Source: Edwardsiella tarda ATCC 15947 = NBRC 105688 (GTDB lineage Bacteria > Pseudomonadota > Gammaproteobacteria > Enterobacterales > Enterobacteriaceae). From it: 64,000 nucleotides of DNA. The notes under the pieces are model-generated. The model did not search any database. It worked only from the letters and a program-made list of their open reading frames with translations, and was not told where the DNA came from. Below, piece by piece: positions 20,495 through 30,622 of the stretch. Every line of letters begins with the position of its first letter. Within the stretch, counting starts at the first letter, position 1. Location of the stretch: the NCBI RefSeq assembly GCF_003113495.2, contig NZ_CP084506.1, forward strand, positions 1,736,001-1,800,000. Reading direction: 5' to 3'. Both the position numbers and the translations under genes were made by a program.

Positions 20495-20902
20495 TTAGCG
20501 GCCTAACCCCTGACTGGCAGAGCGATTCTCGATCAATTCGATCTTGTAGCCATCGGGGTCTTCAACGAAGGCGATGACCGTGTGACCCCCTTTGACCGGG
20601 CCGGCCTCACGGGTCACCTTGCCGCCAGCCAGGCGGATCTGTTCGACGGTGGCCGCGACGTCATCCACGCCTAGTGCGATGTGGCCGAAGGCCGTGCCCA
20701 TCTCATAACTGTCGACGCCCCAGTTATAGGTCAGTTCGATCACCGCACCCTGGCTTTCATCGCCATAGCCGACGAAGGCCAGAGAGTATTTGTAGGCTTC
20801 GTTTTCGCTGGTACGCAACAGGCGCATGCCCAGTACCTGAGTATAAAAATCGACGGAACGCTTCAGATCACCGACCCGCAGCATGGTATGAAGTACGCGC
20901 AT
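20495..20902 (-). CDS. gloA: Lactoylglutathione lyase (glyoxalase I)
   Basis: Converts the methylglyoxal-glutathione hemithioacetal to S-lactoylglutathione in the cytosol. The 135-residue protein keeps all four metal ligands of the Ni-type bacterial enzyme: His5, Glu56, His74 and Glu122. The VOC repeats start [13 protein letters not shown] and end [11 protein letters not shown]. The length equals that of E. coli GloA. It is upstream of rnt on the same strand. Confidence 0.97.
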   Translation of the reverse strand: MRVLHTMLRVGDLKRSVDFYTQVLGMRLLRTSENEAYKYSLAFVGYGDESQGAVIELTYNWGVDSYEMGTAFGHIALGVDDVAATVEQIRLAGGKVTREAGPVKGGHTVIAFVEDPDGYKIELIENRSASQGLGR

Positions 20903-21661
20903 AGTATCCTCAACACTGGCTGATTAAAAGGACGTTTCAATAGTGTCATAGCGCCTGCTGTCTTGGCAATGGGCTAAGCACTGTTCGGCCATTCCGTCGA
21001 GGGAGTGATTACGAGGGGACTGATAAGCGTATCTTTATTAGTTATATTTGTTAATCATTATAATGTCGCTTTAAATAGCATTCGGCGATTCCTTTATATG
21101 CATCGCAAATTTATGTGATAAATATATATGTTGATTGTTTATATTGTATATTAAAGCAATAAATCATTGCGATTATTGCTGAGGGAACCGTCACTGTGGT
21201 CAGCGAGCCCAGGCGCCTTCTGGCCTGCATGGCGATGTTTTCATCATGTTATGCACAGAATGCAGGCTTTATTTGCAATATGTATGTTTTTTAATGGGTG
21301 AACCACGCAAATAAATAAGACTTTTTTTATTATTTCGCTTTATATTGTTTAGCTAACTGGTTAATATTATTCGCATGCAATCGTTGGTTTATTCACACCA
21401 TTAGTGGGTGTGCAAGGGACTAACGAGAGTGCAACAAAAGGAATAGGCCGATATGTACCCGGCACGAGGGTGAGGCGGTAGCGCGTCGGCGTCTTACGCC
21501 GTTTAGCCTACGCGTAGTGTGAGTTTGCCGTCTCTGCAATACCTCGTGAACACCGAGTCGCGCGCCGTAGCAGTCAGCCAAATAGGTTCGGCCGCTCGAC
21601 GAGCATCTGGAGCAGGTGTATCGGGGTTATGGATTAGCACACTCATTATAAGGAGATTAAA
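20903..21661. other. AT-rich gloA-slyA intergenic region
   Basis: A 759-base gene-free stretch, markedly more AT-rich than its surroundings between about 21040 and 21420. It contains an 8-base inverted repeat (GCCTGCAT at 21223-21230 and its complement at 21260-21267, then TTTATTT). A TTTAGCTAA element near 21350 resembles half of a SlyA site. Promoters for gloA and slyA must lie here. The E. coli nemRA and lhr genes are absent. No convincing coding frame was seen. Confidence 0.5.
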
Positions 21662-22093
21662 TTGGAATCGACATTGGGCTCGGATTTATCACGGTTGGTA
21701 CGAGTGTGGCGTGCGTTGATCGATCAGCGTTTGAAGCCGTTAGAGCTGACGCAGACTCATTGGGTGACGTTGTATAACATTCACCGCTTACCTCCGGATC
21801 AATCTCAGATCCAACTGGCCAAGGCGATCGGTATCGAACAACCATCCTTAGTCAGGACGCTGGATCAGCTAGAAGATAAGGGGCTGATTACCCGCCATAT
21901 CTGTGCGAATGATCGTCGAGCTAAGCGTATTAAGCTGACGGACGACGCCGAGCCTGTGATTAAAGAAGTGACGGGTGTGATTTCGCTGACGCGCAGTGAG
22001 ATCCTGGATGGCATCTCAACGGATGAAATCGCGTTGCTGACCAATTTGGTAGAGCGATTGGAACAGAATATTATTCACTTACAGAATAAATAA
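21662..22093 (+). CDS. slyA: MarR-family regulator SlyA
   Basis: Dimeric winged-helix transcription factor that counteracts H-NS silencing and controls envelope and virulence functions in enterobacteria. The 143-residue product reads [33 protein letters not shown], nearly identical to E. coli/Salmonella SlyA, including the recognition region [14 protein letters not shown]. The start is a TTG at 21662 with AAGGAG six bases upstream. The codon at the position of the E. coli annotated Met is ATT and abuts the Shine-Dalgarno, so it is unlikely to be used. It is convergent with slyB. Confidence 0.95.
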   Translation: MESTLGSDLSRLVRVWRALIDQRLKPLELTQTHWVTLYNIHRLPPDQSQIQLAKAIGIEQPSLVRTLDQLEDKGLITRHICANDRRAKRIKLTDDAEPVIKEVTGVISLTRSEILDGISTDEIALLTNLVERLEQNIIHLQNK

Positions 22094-22112
22094 CTCAGTT
22101 TTATTCCATCGC

Positions 22113-22153
22113 TAACAAAAAAACCGGAAGGTATCCCTCCGGTTTTTTTTGTT
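22113..22153. terminator. Bidirectional terminator between slyA and slyB
   Basis: An ACCGGA/TCCGGT stem flanked by A7 upstream and T8 downstream, with a small loop. It can end both convergent transcripts. Confidence 0.92.
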
Positions 22154-22166
22154 GCTGATGTGCCGA

Positions 22167-22634
22167 TTACATCGGCGAGACGTTGACGCTGCTGCCGTTG
22201 CTGAGCAACATGACGCGTTGATTGACGCGGAAGGCTTGTTTGTCGGCCTTCTGTACCACGGCGATGGTCTTACCACTATCCATCTTGATCACCAACTGCA
22301 CCCCATCGGTACGGTTGACCGCGCCTTCGATGCTGTTGCCCGCGACGCCACCCGCGACAGCCCCTGCGGCGGTCGCCAAGCTACGACCGGTTCCTCCCCC
22401 GATGGTATTCCCCAACAGCCCACCGATGACGGCGCCGCCGATGGTACCGATCATATTGGCCTCGTTGCCCGCCTGAATGCGCACCGGCTCTATGGAGACG
22501 ATAGTCCCGTAACTCACCTGTTGCACCTGTTTAGCCTGATTGGCGCTGTACACATCCCCAGAGAGGGTACTGGTGTTGGCGCAGCCAGCCAGAGTTGCGC
22601 TAGCAATGGCGACAATAATAAGACGCTTCATCAT
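22167..22634 (-). CDS. slyB: Outer membrane lipoprotein SlyB
   Basis: A 155-residue lipoprotein of the Rick17kDa/PcpB family, a PhoPQ-regulon product that helps stabilise the outer membrane. The lipobox is TLAGC (Cys18). The Gly-rich glycine-zipper region IGGAVIGGLLGNTIGGGTGRS and AAGAVAGGVAGN is characteristic. The C-terminus carries an SH3-like fold ending in NGSSVNVSPM. Two adjacent ATG codons start the gene. A PhoP-box-like direct repeat lies about 130 bases upstream. Confidence 0.96.
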   Translation of the reverse strand: MMKRLIIVAIASATLAGCANTSTLSGDVYSANQAKQVQQVSYGTIVSIEPVRIQAGNEANMIGTIGGAVIGGLLGNTIGGGTGRSLATAAGAVAGGVAGNSIEGAVNRTDGVQLVIKMDSGKTIAVVQKADKQAFRVNQRVMLLSNGSSVNVSPM

Positions 22635-23019
22635 GATTGGGTTCCTTTTATTACCATTACCTGTGTTCCTCCCCGTGCGGCCGTCGCGCTAGGCGTACGG
22701 TGTGGCGGGGCAGAGCGCCGGTGATTGCATCGTGATAGTTTCAGTGTATGTCAAAATGGCTGAACCGTGGTTAAACCGGCGATCTTCGTACCGGGCAGCC
22801 CAGTCTTCTGACAGGTATGATGATATTCTAGTGATAAATCGGTGGGTTAAGAAGCTGGAAAATGGAAATTATGTTGCAGCTTTTTGCGAGCGTCGGATTT
22901 GTCTGCAATTGGCGTAAATCGGGCAGCGATCCTGCGAAAACTTAAGGCAATCCATAGGTTGAGTGTTAGGCTCTGGTCAAGGTATGGCGGGCGAAGAGAT
23001 CGAGTAGGGGGAAGGGGAA
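22635..23019. other. slyB-anmK divergent intergenic region
   Basis: A 385-base gap holding the PhoP-box-like promoter for slyB and, at its right end, the anmK leader with GGGGGAAGGGGAA as ribosome site. A 71-codon frame at 22702-22917 has no recognisable content. E. coli ydhIJK, which lie near here, are missing. Confidence 0.5.
22761..22777 (-). promoter_or_regulatory. PhoP box upstream of slyB
   Basis: On the minus strand GGTTTA-N5-GGTTCA matches the (T/G)GTTTA direct repeat bound by PhoP. Twelve bases downstream is TACACT, a reasonable -10 element, which is the usual PhoP-dependent architecture. slyB is a known PhoPQ target in E. coli and Salmonella. Confidence 0.68.
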
Positions 23020-24156
23020 ATGAAAACGGGACGCTATATTGGCATCATGTCGGGCACCAGTCTGGATGGCATCGATGTGGTATTGGCCGCCATCGACGAG
23101 ACGTTCGTGGCGCGTCAGGGGCACTACACACACCCGATCCCCGCGGCGGTGAAGGCGGCGATCCTGGCGATGTGCCAGGGGCAGGCGACCACACTGGCGG
23201 CGGTGGGCGAGTTGGATCGTACCCTGGGAACCCTGTATGCCGAGGCGGTGAACCACCTGTTGGAGCAACAACGTTTAACGGCCAGGGAGATCGTGGCTAT
23301 CGGCTGTCATGGCCAGACGGTCTGGCATCAACCCGATGGCGCGGCGCCGTTTACCCTGCAATTGGGCGACAATAACCGTGTCGCGGCATTGACCGGGATT
23401 ACTACCGTGGGGGATTTTCGGCGGCGCGACATGGCCTACGGTGGTCAGGGGGCGCCGCTGGTGCCCGCTTTTCACCAGGCGTTGCTGGCACATCCCGAGG
23501 AACGGCGCATGGTGCTGAATATTGGCGGGATTGCCAATCTGTCGCTGTTGCTGCCGGGGCAAGCGGTACGTGGCTTTGACACCGGGCCGGGTAACATGTT
23601 GATGGATGCCTGGATCTGGCGCCAATGCGGCCGCCCCTATGATGCTGACGCCGCGTGGGGACGAGAGGGGCGAGTGCATGCGGCATTACTGGCGCAGATG
23701 CTGGCCGATCCCTATTTTGCGCGTCCGGCGCCGAAGAGTACCGGACGCGAGTGGTTTAATCTGGGGTGGCTGGAGCGTCAATTGCAGCGCTGGCCGGCGA
23801 TTGCGCCGCAGGATGTGCAGGCGACGCTAGCCGAGCTGACGGCGCGTAGCATCGCCGATCAGGTCGAGTTGGCCGGTGGCTGTGAGCGTCTATTGGTCTG
23901 TGGTGGCGGTGCTCATAATCCACTGGTGATGGCACGGCTAGCCGCGTTGTTACCCGGCACCGAGGTGGCACGCAGCGACAAGTATGGCGTCAGCGCGGAT
24001 GATATGGAGGCCTTGGCCTTCGCCTGGTTGGCCTACCGGACGCTCTCCGGCTTACCGGGGAATCTGCCATCGGTGACGGGTGCCGATCGCGCAACCCTGT
24101 TAGGCGCTATTTATCCGGCTAACCCCGATGATGACCATCTGGCGAGCGGGAGGTGA
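23020..24156 (+). CDS. anmK: Anhydro-N-acetylmuramic acid kinase
   Basis: Peptidoglycan-recycling enzyme that opens and phosphorylates 1,6-anhydroMurNAc to MurNAc-6-phosphate in the cytosol. The 378-residue protein has the N-terminal phosphate loop [15 protein letters not shown]. The segment [19 protein letters not shown] holds the catalytic Asp. It also has the adenosine-binding [13 protein letters not shown] and [11 protein letters not shown]. An optimal ribosome site precedes the ATG. mliC follows within a few bases. Confidence 0.96.
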   Translation: MKTGRYIGIMSGTSLDGIDVVLAAIDETFVARQGHYTHPIPAAVKAAILAMCQGQATTLAAVGELDRTLGTLYAEAVNHLLEQQRLTAREIVAIGCHGQTVWHQPDGAAPFTLQLGDNNRVAALTGITTVGDFRRRDMAYGGQGAPLVPAFHQALLAHPEERRMVLNIGGIANLSLLLPGQAVRGFDTGPGNMLMDAWIWRQCGRPYDADAAWGREGRVHAALLAQMLADPYFARPAPKSTGREWFNLGWLERQLQRWPAIAPQDVQATLAELTARSIADQVELAGGCERLLVCGGGAHNPLVMARLAALLPGTEVARSDKYGVSADDMEALAFAWLAYRTLSGLPGNLPSVTGADRATLLGAIYPANPDDDHLASGR

Positions 24157-24159
24157 GTG

Positions 24160-24480
24160 ATGCGTATTATGATGCTAGTCGGCGCGGCGCTGTTGCTCGG
24201 CGGTTGTCAGCTGTTTGGCGTGGGCGCGCCGCAGACCTTGCACTACCGGTGTGGCACCCTGCCATTGACGGTGCAACAGGATAATGCCCAGCGCCAGGTA
24301 CGCATGGTACTGGATGGTCGGGCACTGACCCTGCGCCAAACCGTGTCGGCATCGGGGGTGCGTTACAGCGATGGGCAGTATACCTTCTGGTCGAAGGGCG
24401 ATGGGGCTTTTGTGGAGCGCGATGGTCACATCATCGTGAATGATTGTCTCCTCCAGCCCGCGCCAGTACTGTCCCTATAG
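24160..24480 (+). CDS. mliC: C-type lysozyme inhibitor lipoprotein MliC (YdhA)
   Basis: A 106-residue lipoprotein with lipobox LLGGC (Cys16). Its MliC domain has the two disulfide cysteines in YRCGTL and VNDCLL, and a segment ASGVRYSDGQYTFWSKGD like the lysozyme-inhibiting loop of the family. It protects the wall from host C-type lysozyme. ATG 24160 is preferred over the adjacent GTG 24157 because GGGAGG is six bases upstream. It sits four bases after the anmK stop, as an operon. Confidence 0.9.
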   Translation: MRIMMLVGAALLLGGCQLFGVGAPQTLHYRCGTLPLTVQQDNAQRQVRMVLDGRALTLRQTVSASGVRYSDGQYTFWSKGDGAFVERDGHIIVNDCLLQPAPVLSL

Positions 24481-24495
24481 TTTCCCCTCCGCTGT

Positions 24496-24531
24496 CACCG
24501 TCCTCCCGGCCTTCGGGAGGGCGGTGTTTTT
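24496..24531 (+). terminator. Terminator after anmK-mliC
   Basis: Stem CACCGTCCTCCCG pairs with CGGGAGGGCGGTG (one mismatch), loop GCCTT, followed by a T-run. It is about 15 bases past the mliC stop. Confidence 0.9.
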
Positions 24532-24713
24532 ATCTCTATATAAATCAATAGAATAAAATACCTTATCCACCTGATAAGTGTGTGGGACGGTGTCATTTGT
24601 CAGGCAAATAACACGCGGTGAGGCCGGATGCGCCGGCGTCACGATGGGCGACGATTGAGATCGTGACGATCAAGGGGCAGAATAAAGATAGTTACGCTGT
24701 CGGGAGGTTGAAT

Positions 24714-25367
24714 ATGAGTGAAAACAACGAGTTTGATATTGCCGACTTGCGCCGCGAGTATATGCGTGGTGGCCTGCGTCGCCAGGATTTAACCGCCAAT
24801 CCGCTGGATCTGTTCGAGCGTTGGCTGCGCCAGGCATGCGACGCGCGTCTTGCCGATCCCACCGCCATGTGTGTGGCGACGGTAGATAAGTCGGGGCAGC
24901 CTCATCAGCGTATCGTCCTGTTGAAACACTATGATGAGCAGGGGATGGTGTTCTATACCAACCTGGGCAGCAATAAGGCGCAGCAGTTGGAGACGAATCC
25001 TCGTATCAGTTTGCACTTTCCCTGGCACATGCTGGATCGTCAGGTCAGCGTGACCGGGTGCGCCAGTCGTCTCTCCACCTTGGAGGTGATGAAATATTTC
25101 CACAGCCGTCCCAAGGATAGTCAAATCGCCGCTTGGGTCTCTCATCAGTCGGCGCGTATTTCGACCCGCGGCATCCTGGAGGGCAAGTTCCTCGAGCTGA
25201 AGCAGAAGTTCTTACAAGGCGAGGTTCCACTACCCAGTTTCTGGGGGGGATATCGCGTAGCCATCGACAGCATGGAGTTCTGGCAGGGGCGAGAAAATCG
25301 CCTGCATGACCGTTTTCTGTACCAGCGCGCCGAGGATGGCTGGCAGATCGATCGCTTAGCGCCCTAG
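24714..25367 (+). CDS. pdxH: Pyridoxine/pyridoxamine 5'-phosphate oxidase
   Basis: FMN enzyme oxidising PNP or PMP to pyridoxal 5'-phosphate, the last step of B6 synthesis and salvage. The product is 217 residues. FMN-binding segments [26 protein letters not shown] and [10 protein letters not shown] are present. The C-terminal motif [13 protein letters not shown]...WQIDRLAP defines PdxH. ATG 24714 follows GGGAGG; the longer frame lacks conservation. pdxY lies just beyond tyrS, so two B6 genes flank tyrS as in E. coli. Confidence 0.97.
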   Translation: MSENNEFDIADLRREYMRGGLRRQDLTANPLDLFERWLRQACDARLADPTAMCVATVDKSGQPHQRIVLLKHYDEQGMVFYTNLGSNKAQQLETNPRISLHFPWHMLDRQVSVTGCASRLSTLEVMKYFHSRPKDSQIAAWVSHQSARISTRGILEGKFLELKQKFLQGEVPLPSFWGGYRVAIDSMEFWQGRENRLHDRFLYQRAEDGWQIDRLAP

Positions 25368-25505
25368 CGGCGTAATTTCCCGGTTAAAGGCTGGCGTGAC
25401 GGCGCCCGGCGCTTTATCCTATAGCGTTTATAATCCGCCCTGGCATCGGCCTGCCGGCAGCGTCTGGCATGGATTACGGTGTGTGTATAATTAATGGAGT
25501 TATTA

Positions 25506-26780
25506 ATGGCAAGCAGCAACCTGATTAAACAATTGCAAGAGCGGGGCCTCGTGGCCCAGGTTACGGACGAAGAGGCGTTGGCAGAGCGACTGGCGCAGGG
25601 GCCTATCGCACTGTATTGCGGATTCGATCCGACCGCAGACAGCTTGCATTTGGGCCATCTGGTTCCCCTGCTGTGTCTGAAGCGCTTCCAACTGGCCGGG
25701 CATAAGCCGGTGGCGTTGGTCGGCGGGGCGACAGGGCTGATCGGCGACCCGAGTTTCAAGGCGAGCGAGCGTAAGCTGAATACGGAAGAGACGGTACAGG
25801 GTTGGGTCGAGAAGATCCGCCACCAGGTCGCACCGTTCCTGGATTTCGATTGTGGGGCTAACAGCGCCATCGCCGCCAATAACTACGACTGGTTTGGCGG
25901 CATGAATGTGCTGACCTTCCTGCGCGACATCGGTAAGCACTTCTCCGTTAACCAGATGATTAACAAGGAAGCGGTTAAGCAGCGCCTGAATCGCGACGAT
26001 GTCGGCATCTCCTTCACCGAATTCTCCTATAACTTGTTGCAGGGCTACGACTTCGCCAGCCTGAACCGTATGCATGGCGTCGAGTTGCAGATCGGCGGCT
26101 CCGACCAGTGGGGTAACATCACCTCCGGTATCGACTTGACCCGTCGTCTGAACCAACAGCAAGTGTGGGGCCTGACGGTACCGTTGATCACTAAGGCCGA
26201 CGGCACCAAGTTCGGCAAGACCGAGGGTGGGGCGGTGTGGCTGGATCCGAAGAAGACCAGCCCGTACAAGTTCTATCAGTTCTGGATCAACACCTCCGAT
26301 GCTGATGTATACCGTTTCCTCAAGTTCTTTACTTTTATGAGCCTCGAGGCGATCGATGCCTTGGAAGAGGAAGATAAGAACAGTGGCAAGGCCCCGCGTG
26401 CCCAGTATGTGCTGGCCGAAGAAGTCACACGCCTGGTGCATGGCGCGGAAGGTTTGCAGGCGGCACAACGCATCACTCACAGCCTGTTCTCGGGCAGCCT
26501 GAACGAGATGACCGAAGCCGACTTCGCGCAACTGGCACAGGATGGCATGCCGATGATCGAAATGAGCATCGGCGCCGATCTCCAGCAGGCGTTGGTCGAC
26601 TCCGAGCTGCAACCGTCCCGTGGCCAGGCGCGTAAGACCATCGCCTCCAATGCGGTCACCGTTAACGGCGAGAAACAAGCCGATCCCGAATACACTTTCA
26701 GCGACAGCGATCGTCTGTTCGGCCGCTACACGCTGCTGCGTCGTGGCAAGAAGAACTATTGCCTGATCTGCTGGAAGTAA
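25506..26780 (+). CDS. tyrS: Tyrosyl-tRNA synthetase
   Basis: Class I aminoacyl-tRNA synthetase charging tRNA-Tyr. The 424-residue length equals E. coli TyrS. The HIGH-type signature reads HLGH in [11 protein letters not shown], and the KMSKS-type loop reads [13 protein letters not shown]. Tyrosine-binding GGSDQWGNI is present, and an S4 RNA-binding domain lies at the C-terminus (about 355-420). ATG 25506 follows GGAG; the upstream in-frame ATG at 25494 is unconserved. Confidence 0.98.
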   Translation: MASSNLIKQLQERGLVAQVTDEEALAERLAQGPIALYCGFDPTADSLHLGHLVPLLCLKRFQLAGHKPVALVGGATGLIGDPSFKASERKLNTEETVQGWVEKIRHQVAPFLDFDCGANSAIAANNYDWFGGMNVLTFLRDIGKHFSVNQMINKEAVKQRLNRDDVGISFTEFSYNLLQGYDFASLNRMHGVELQIGGSDQWGNITSGIDLTRRLNQQQVWGLTVPLITKADGTKFGKTEGGAVWLDPKKTSPYKFYQFWINTSDADVYRFLKFFTFMSLEAIDALEEEDKNSGKAPRAQYVLAEEVTRLVHGAEGLQAAQRITHSLFSGSLNEMTEADFAQLAQDGMPMIEMSIGADLQQALVDSELQPSRGQARKTIASNAVTVNGEKQADPEYTFSDSDRLFGRYTLLRRGKKNYCLICWK

Positions 26781-26787
26781 TCACAGC

Positions 26788-26806
26788 AAAGGGGGCTACG
26801 GCCCCC
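26788..26806. terminator. Hairpin between tyrS and pdxY
   Basis: A GGGGGC/GCCCCC-type stem with short loop eight bases past tyrS. There is no T-run, so it probably attenuates or marks the mRNA end without stopping pdxY transcription fully. Confidence 0.4.
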
Positions 26807-26849
26807 ACTCAAATCAACGGCTGCCTCCGGGCAGATAAGTAAAAATACG

Positions 26850-27716
26850 ATGAAGAATATCCTTTCCATACAATCTCACGTGGTGTTTGGCCACGCCGGT
26901 AACAGTGCCGCCGTTTTCCCGATGCGTCGCATGGGGGCGAATGTCTGGCCACTGAATACCGTTCAGTTCTCCAATCATACTCAGTACGGTCACTGGACCG
27001 GCAGCGTGATGCCGGCGACGCATTTGACCGAGATTGTGCAAGGGATTGCCGATATCGGGGAGCTTCAGCGCTGCGACGCGGTGTTGAGCGGCTACATCGG
27101 TTCACCGCAGCAGGGCGAGCATATCCTGCAGATCGTCCGTCAGGTGAAACAGAGTAACCCCGCAGCATGGTATTTTTGCGACCCAGTGATGGGGCATCCG
27201 GAGAAGGGGTGCATCGTGGCGCCGGGCGTCGCGGAGTTTTTCTGCCAGCAGGCGGTGGCCTGTAGCGACATCATGGCACCTAACCTGCTAGAACTGGAGA
27301 CGCTGACGGATCGCCGCATCAGCAGTGTCGATGAAGCCTTGGCCGCCTCGCGTGAGCTGATCGCTCGCGGGCCGCGCATCGTGCTGGTCAAACATCTGCA
27401 TAATGCCGGTTATGATCACGACCGTTTCGAGATGTTGCTGGTCACCGCTCAGGAGGCCTGGCATATCGCCCGTCCGCTGGTGGACTTCGGTGCGCGTCAG
27501 CCGGTTGGGGTGGGCGATCTGACCAGCGGCCTGCTACTGGTCAATCTCCTGAAAGGCGAGTCGTTGCAGAGTGCACTGGAGCATGTGACCGCCGCGGTTT
27601 ACGAGGTGATGTTGACCACGCAGGCGATGGGGGAATATGAGCTCCAACTGGTGGCGGCGCAAGATCGCATCGCGCAACCGCAACATCATTATACGGCGCG
27701 GGCATTGCACGGCTAA
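26850..27716 (+). CDS. pdxY: Pyridoxal kinase PdxY
   Basis: Ribokinase-fold ATP-dependent kinase in the B6 salvage pathway, converting pyridoxal to PLP. The 288-residue protein starts [24 protein letters not shown]. It has the substrate loop [27 protein letters not shown], and the catalytic-Asp anion hole [11 protein letters not shown] near the C-terminus. It is directly after tyrS, as in E. coli, and ends in a strong terminator. Confidence 0.96.
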   Translation: MKNILSIQSHVVFGHAGNSAAVFPMRRMGANVWPLNTVQFSNHTQYGHWTGSVMPATHLTEIVQGIADIGELQRCDAVLSGYIGSPQQGEHILQIVRQVKQSNPAAWYFCDPVMGHPEKGCIVAPGVAEFFCQQAVACSDIMAPNLLELETLTDRRISSVDEALAASRELIARGPRIVLVKHLHNAGYDHDRFEMLLVTAQEAWHIARPLVDFGARQPVGVGDLTSGLLLVNLLKGESLQSALEHVTAAVYEVMLTTQAMGEYELQLVAAQDRIAQPQHHYTARALHG

Positions 27717-27742
27717 GTCGCGCGACCGATCACGCTGTGTTA

Positions 27743-27766
27743 GGCCTCCCGTTGGGAGGCCTTTTC
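27743..27766 (+). terminator. Terminator after pdxY
   Basis: A perfect GGCCTCCC/GGGAGGCC stem with GTT loop, followed by TTTTCGTTT. Confidence 0.9.
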
Positions 27767-27792
27767 GTTTCTGGTATCGCTTGGCGTTAGGC

Positions 27793-28398
27793 TTATGCCA
27801 ATCCTTCGGCGCTCAGCGTCGCCACCACCGCCGGACGGGCGGCGATGCGCGCCATATAGGCGGCCAACGTCGGCCATTGGCTCAGATCGAAATGCATCGC
27901 CTTCGCCCAACAGAGGATGGTGAACAGGTAGGCATCGGCGACGCTAAAGTCCTGACCGAGTAGGTAGGGGCGTTCGCCGAGGGCCGTATCGAGGTAGTGA
28001 AACTGTTTCTCCAGCCCGGCCCGTGCCGCCGCTTTGTTTTCGTCCGACAGACGGGGGTTGAATAATGGGCCAAATCCCTTGTGGAGCTCGGTGGCAATAT
28101 AGTTGAGCCACTCGATGGCGTGATAGCGCGCCATCGTCTCTGCAGGGGGGATCAGCTTACGATCGGGGACGCGATCGGCCAGATACTGCACGATGGCGAC
28201 CCCTTCGGTCAGTAGAGTGCCATCATCGAGCAGTAATGCCGGTACCTGCCCTTTGGGGTTGATTTGCAGATAGTCACCGCCATGTTCGGTGCGCTTATTG
28301 GCCAGATCGACGCTTTCGATGGTGAAGTCTAACCCCGCCTCGCGTAGAACAATATGTGGCGAGAGTGAACAGGCCCCTGATTTATAGAATAACTTCAT
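27793..28398 (-). CDS. gstA: Glutathione S-transferase GstA
   Basis: Beta-class bacterial GST, 201 residues, conjugating glutathione to electrophiles in the cytosol. It keeps the beta-class residues Cys10 ([10 protein letters not shown]) and His106 ([11 protein letters not shown]). The thioredoxin-fold motif [10 protein letters not shown] is followed by [13 protein letters not shown]. The start follows GGAGCGAGCG. It is convergent with pdxY across a shared terminator region. Confidence 0.96.
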   Translation of the reverse strand: MKLFYKSGACSLSPHIVLREAGLDFTIESVDLANKRTEHGGDYLQINPKGQVPALLLDDGTLLTEGVAIVQYLADRVPDRKLIPPAETMARYHAIEWLNYIATELHKGFGPLFNPRLSDENKAAARAGLEKQFHYLDTALGERPYLLGQDFSVADAYLFTILCWAKAMHFDLSQWPTLAAYMARIAARPAVVATLSAEGLA

Positions 28399-28514
28399 CG
28401 CTCGCTCCTTGGACGTTTCCTGTGGGAAGAAAGAACATCCTCTTAGCGTAGTCAGTCGGATCGGCGCTGTCTGTGCAAACGGTAGAATTTCTTGTTAGAC
28501 GGCGTGAGTAGGGC

Positions 28515-28542
28515 AAAAAAAAGGCGCCCGAGTGGGCGCCTT
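28515..28542 (-). terminator. Terminator after dtpA
   Basis: On the minus strand AAGGCGCCC/GGGCGCCTT forms a nine-base stem with a four-base loop followed by eight T. It is placed just after the dtpA stop. Confidence 0.93.
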
Positions 28543-28563
28543 AGATGAAGCGTTGGGGGATGA

Positions 28564-30027
28564 TTAGTCGCCCTGCGTCATACGATTCAGTTTCGGTGCG
28601 GTCAGCATCATCAGCACGGCGATCACGGCGGTGGCGATACCGATCTGCATAAAGACGTGGCTATAGATGGCCAGCGAGGCGTGCGGATCGGCGACGTCAC
28701 CCGGGACGGCGGTCAGTGCGGCGACCTTACCGGCGATCAGCGCGGCGGCGGCGGTGGTCAGGAACCAGGACCCCATGATGAAGCCCATCAGGCGCTGCGG
28801 AACCAGCTGTGCCACCATCGCCAGACCCAGACCGGAGATCATCAGTTCGCCGATACTCTGCAGGGCATAGCTCAACACCAGCCAATGAACGGAGACGATG
28901 CCCGCGTCGTTCGCGAAGGAGGCGCCCCACGGCAGGACCAGGAAGGCACAGGAGCACAGCACCATACCGATAGCGAATTTATGCGGCATCGGCAGACGGT
29001 CACCCATCTTGTTATAGATTGCAGCCAGGATCGGGCTGGCGACCATGATCCAGAACGGGTTCAGTGCCTGATACTGCTCCGGCTCGAAGGCGATACCGAA
29101 GATGCTGTGCTCGACGTTATGGATAGCGAAGAAGTTCAGCGAGGTCGGCATCTGGCTATACAGTACGAAGAACACCACGGCTTCCAGCATCAGCAGGAAG
29201 GCGACGATCATCTTACGACGAGCGCCACCCTGCAGGGCGAAGGTCTCTTTGGCGAAGATCAGTACGATGCAGGCAGAGATGATGGCCAGCGCCCAACGAG
29301 CGATGGTCTGGTTATGCAGCAGCCAGGTAGAGATAGCGACCAGGATCACGACCCCGATCAGGGTCATCACCAGTTTGCCCATTTGCAACGGCGCAAAGTC
29401 AGGCTTGGACCCCTGATCCTTGACCCAACGGCGGCACATCATAAAGTTAACCAAGGTGATCAGCATACCGACCACGCTCAGCGAGAAGGCAACGCTCCAC
29501 CCGAAACGGGCGGCCAACCACGGGGTGGCCAGCATAGAGAAGAAGGAGCCGATATTCACCGACATATAGTACATGGTGAAGGCGCCGTCTAAACGCGGGT
29601 CATTCTTCTCATAGCAGGTCGAGAGCAGAGAGGAAGGGTTAGCCTTAAACAGGCCATTACCGACCGCAATGGTCGCCATCCCCACGTAGACCAGTGATAA
29701 GTCATGGCCGGAGTAGGCGACGAAGGCATAACCGATGGCTAAGACCAGGGCGCCGAGCATGATGACGCGTTTGGCGCCGAGGACTTTGTCACCCAACCAG
29801 CCACCGATGGCGACGAAGCCATATACCAGGGCGCTGAAGGACGAGAATAAGGTGATCGAGTCGGCCTCGGTCATGCCGAGCATCTTGACCAGGTAGACGG
29901 CCATGATGCCTTGTAGGCCGTAGTAACCGAAACGTTCCCATAACTCGATGGAGAAGATGAGATAGAAGGCTCGGGGTTGCTTAAAAGCGTTTAGGCTAAT
30001 TTCGGGGTTGTTGTTTGCGTTTGACAC
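28564..30027 (-). CDS. dtpA: Proton-dependent di/tripeptide permease DtpA (TppB)
   Basis: POT/PTR-family inner-membrane importer of di- and tripeptides, 487 residues and about fourteen membrane helices. The proton-coupling motif [10 protein letters not shown] lies in TM1. The PTR signatures [14 protein letters not shown] and [23 protein letters not shown] follow, and the C-terminal half has [15 protein letters not shown]. In E. coli, dtpA (tppB) responds to OmpR. A long AT-rich leader region lies upstream. Position next to gstA and nth agrees with E. coli. Confidence 0.95.
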   Translation of the reverse strand: MSNANNNPEISLNAFKQPRAFYLIFSIELWERFGYYGLQGIMAVYLVKMLGMTEADSITLFSSFSALVYGFVAIGGWLGDKVLGAKRVIMLGALVLAIGYAFVAYSGHDLSLVYVGMATIAVGNGLFKANPSSLLSTCYEKNDPRLDGAFTMYYMSVNIGSFFSMLATPWLAARFGWSVAFSLSVVGMLITLVNFMMCRRWVKDQGSKPDFAPLQMGKLVMTLIGVVILVAISTWLLHNQTIARWALAIISACIVLIFAKETFALQGGARRKMIVAFLLMLEAVVFFVLYSQMPTSLNFFAIHNVEHSIFGIAFEPEQYQALNPFWIMVASPILAAIYNKMGDRLPMPHKFAIGMVLCSCAFLVLPWGASFANDAGIVSVHWLVLSYALQSIGELMISGLGLAMVAQLVPQRLMGFIMGSWFLTTAAAALIAGKVAALTAVPGDVADPHASLAIYSHVFMQIGIATAVIAVLMMLTAPKLNRMTQGD

Positions 30028-30622
30028 AAGTTACCTCTGGTTATTCATGCCCGCTACGTAGCGGGTAATAGTCACGGCGCGTTGTTTAAAAAAAACACTA
30101 TTTACATTGTTATACGTGACGAGAAGAGAGGTACTCTTCACGATATTTTATGGGATGACAATACCTTTGTAATATCCTGTTACATAAACCGCTTCTGGAA
30201 TAATCCGATAATGTTACAAATGTTAATCAGAGGGAACTCGCGCATAAAATGGGTTTTGCGATGTAAAATTTTGCCGAATTGCTATGCAAAACGCTTTTCG
30301 TTATATGTTTTGCTATTTTGCTAAAAAATAGGGATATCGTCTGGCTGAGTGCTAAAAATGCCTTTCATTCTTCTAAAGAATGATATTTTTCCAAAATCAT
30401 CCAATTAACTAACAATGGTTTATCATTCGGGAAATAAATTTAACCACTTAAATGTGATCTAGTTCAAAATAATGAAAACGAAAGTGCTTGCGTCAATAGT
30501 GAGCTCGTGCAGAGAGGTGAGCAGAGGTAAAAAGGCGGGAACGATCACAGTCAGGCGCGCGAGAATGCGCTGGTCGTACGCGGCGTAGCGCCTAGGCGCC
30601 ATTCTGGCGCCAGGGCGGTGTG
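30028..30622. other. AT-rich dtpA-nth intergenic region
   Basis: A 595-base gene-free stretch upstream of dtpA and downstream of nth. It is AT-rich from about 30080 to 30480. It contains a weak hairpin (TCATTCTT at 30365-30372 with its complement at 30376-30383, then TATTTTT). A half-conserved CRP-like element, TGTGATCTAGTTCAAA, is at 30453-30468. A GGCGCC-ATTCT-GGCGCC hairpin lies at 30595-30611 just after nth. An 80-codon plus-strand frame at 30082 has no recognisable content and is AT-rich by composition. Confidence 0.5.

Noticed and set aside
25503..26678. A 391-codon minus-strand frame opposite tyrS
   Set aside because: It is antisense to a fully conserved tyrS and has no recognisable motif.
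28657..29592. A 311-codon plus-strand frame opposite dtpA
   Set aside because: Gln/His/Asp-rich antisense artefact of a membrane protein gene.
30082..30324. An 80-codon plus-strand frame upstream of dtpA
   Set aside because: AT-rich composition, no ribosome site worth noting and no family resemblance.
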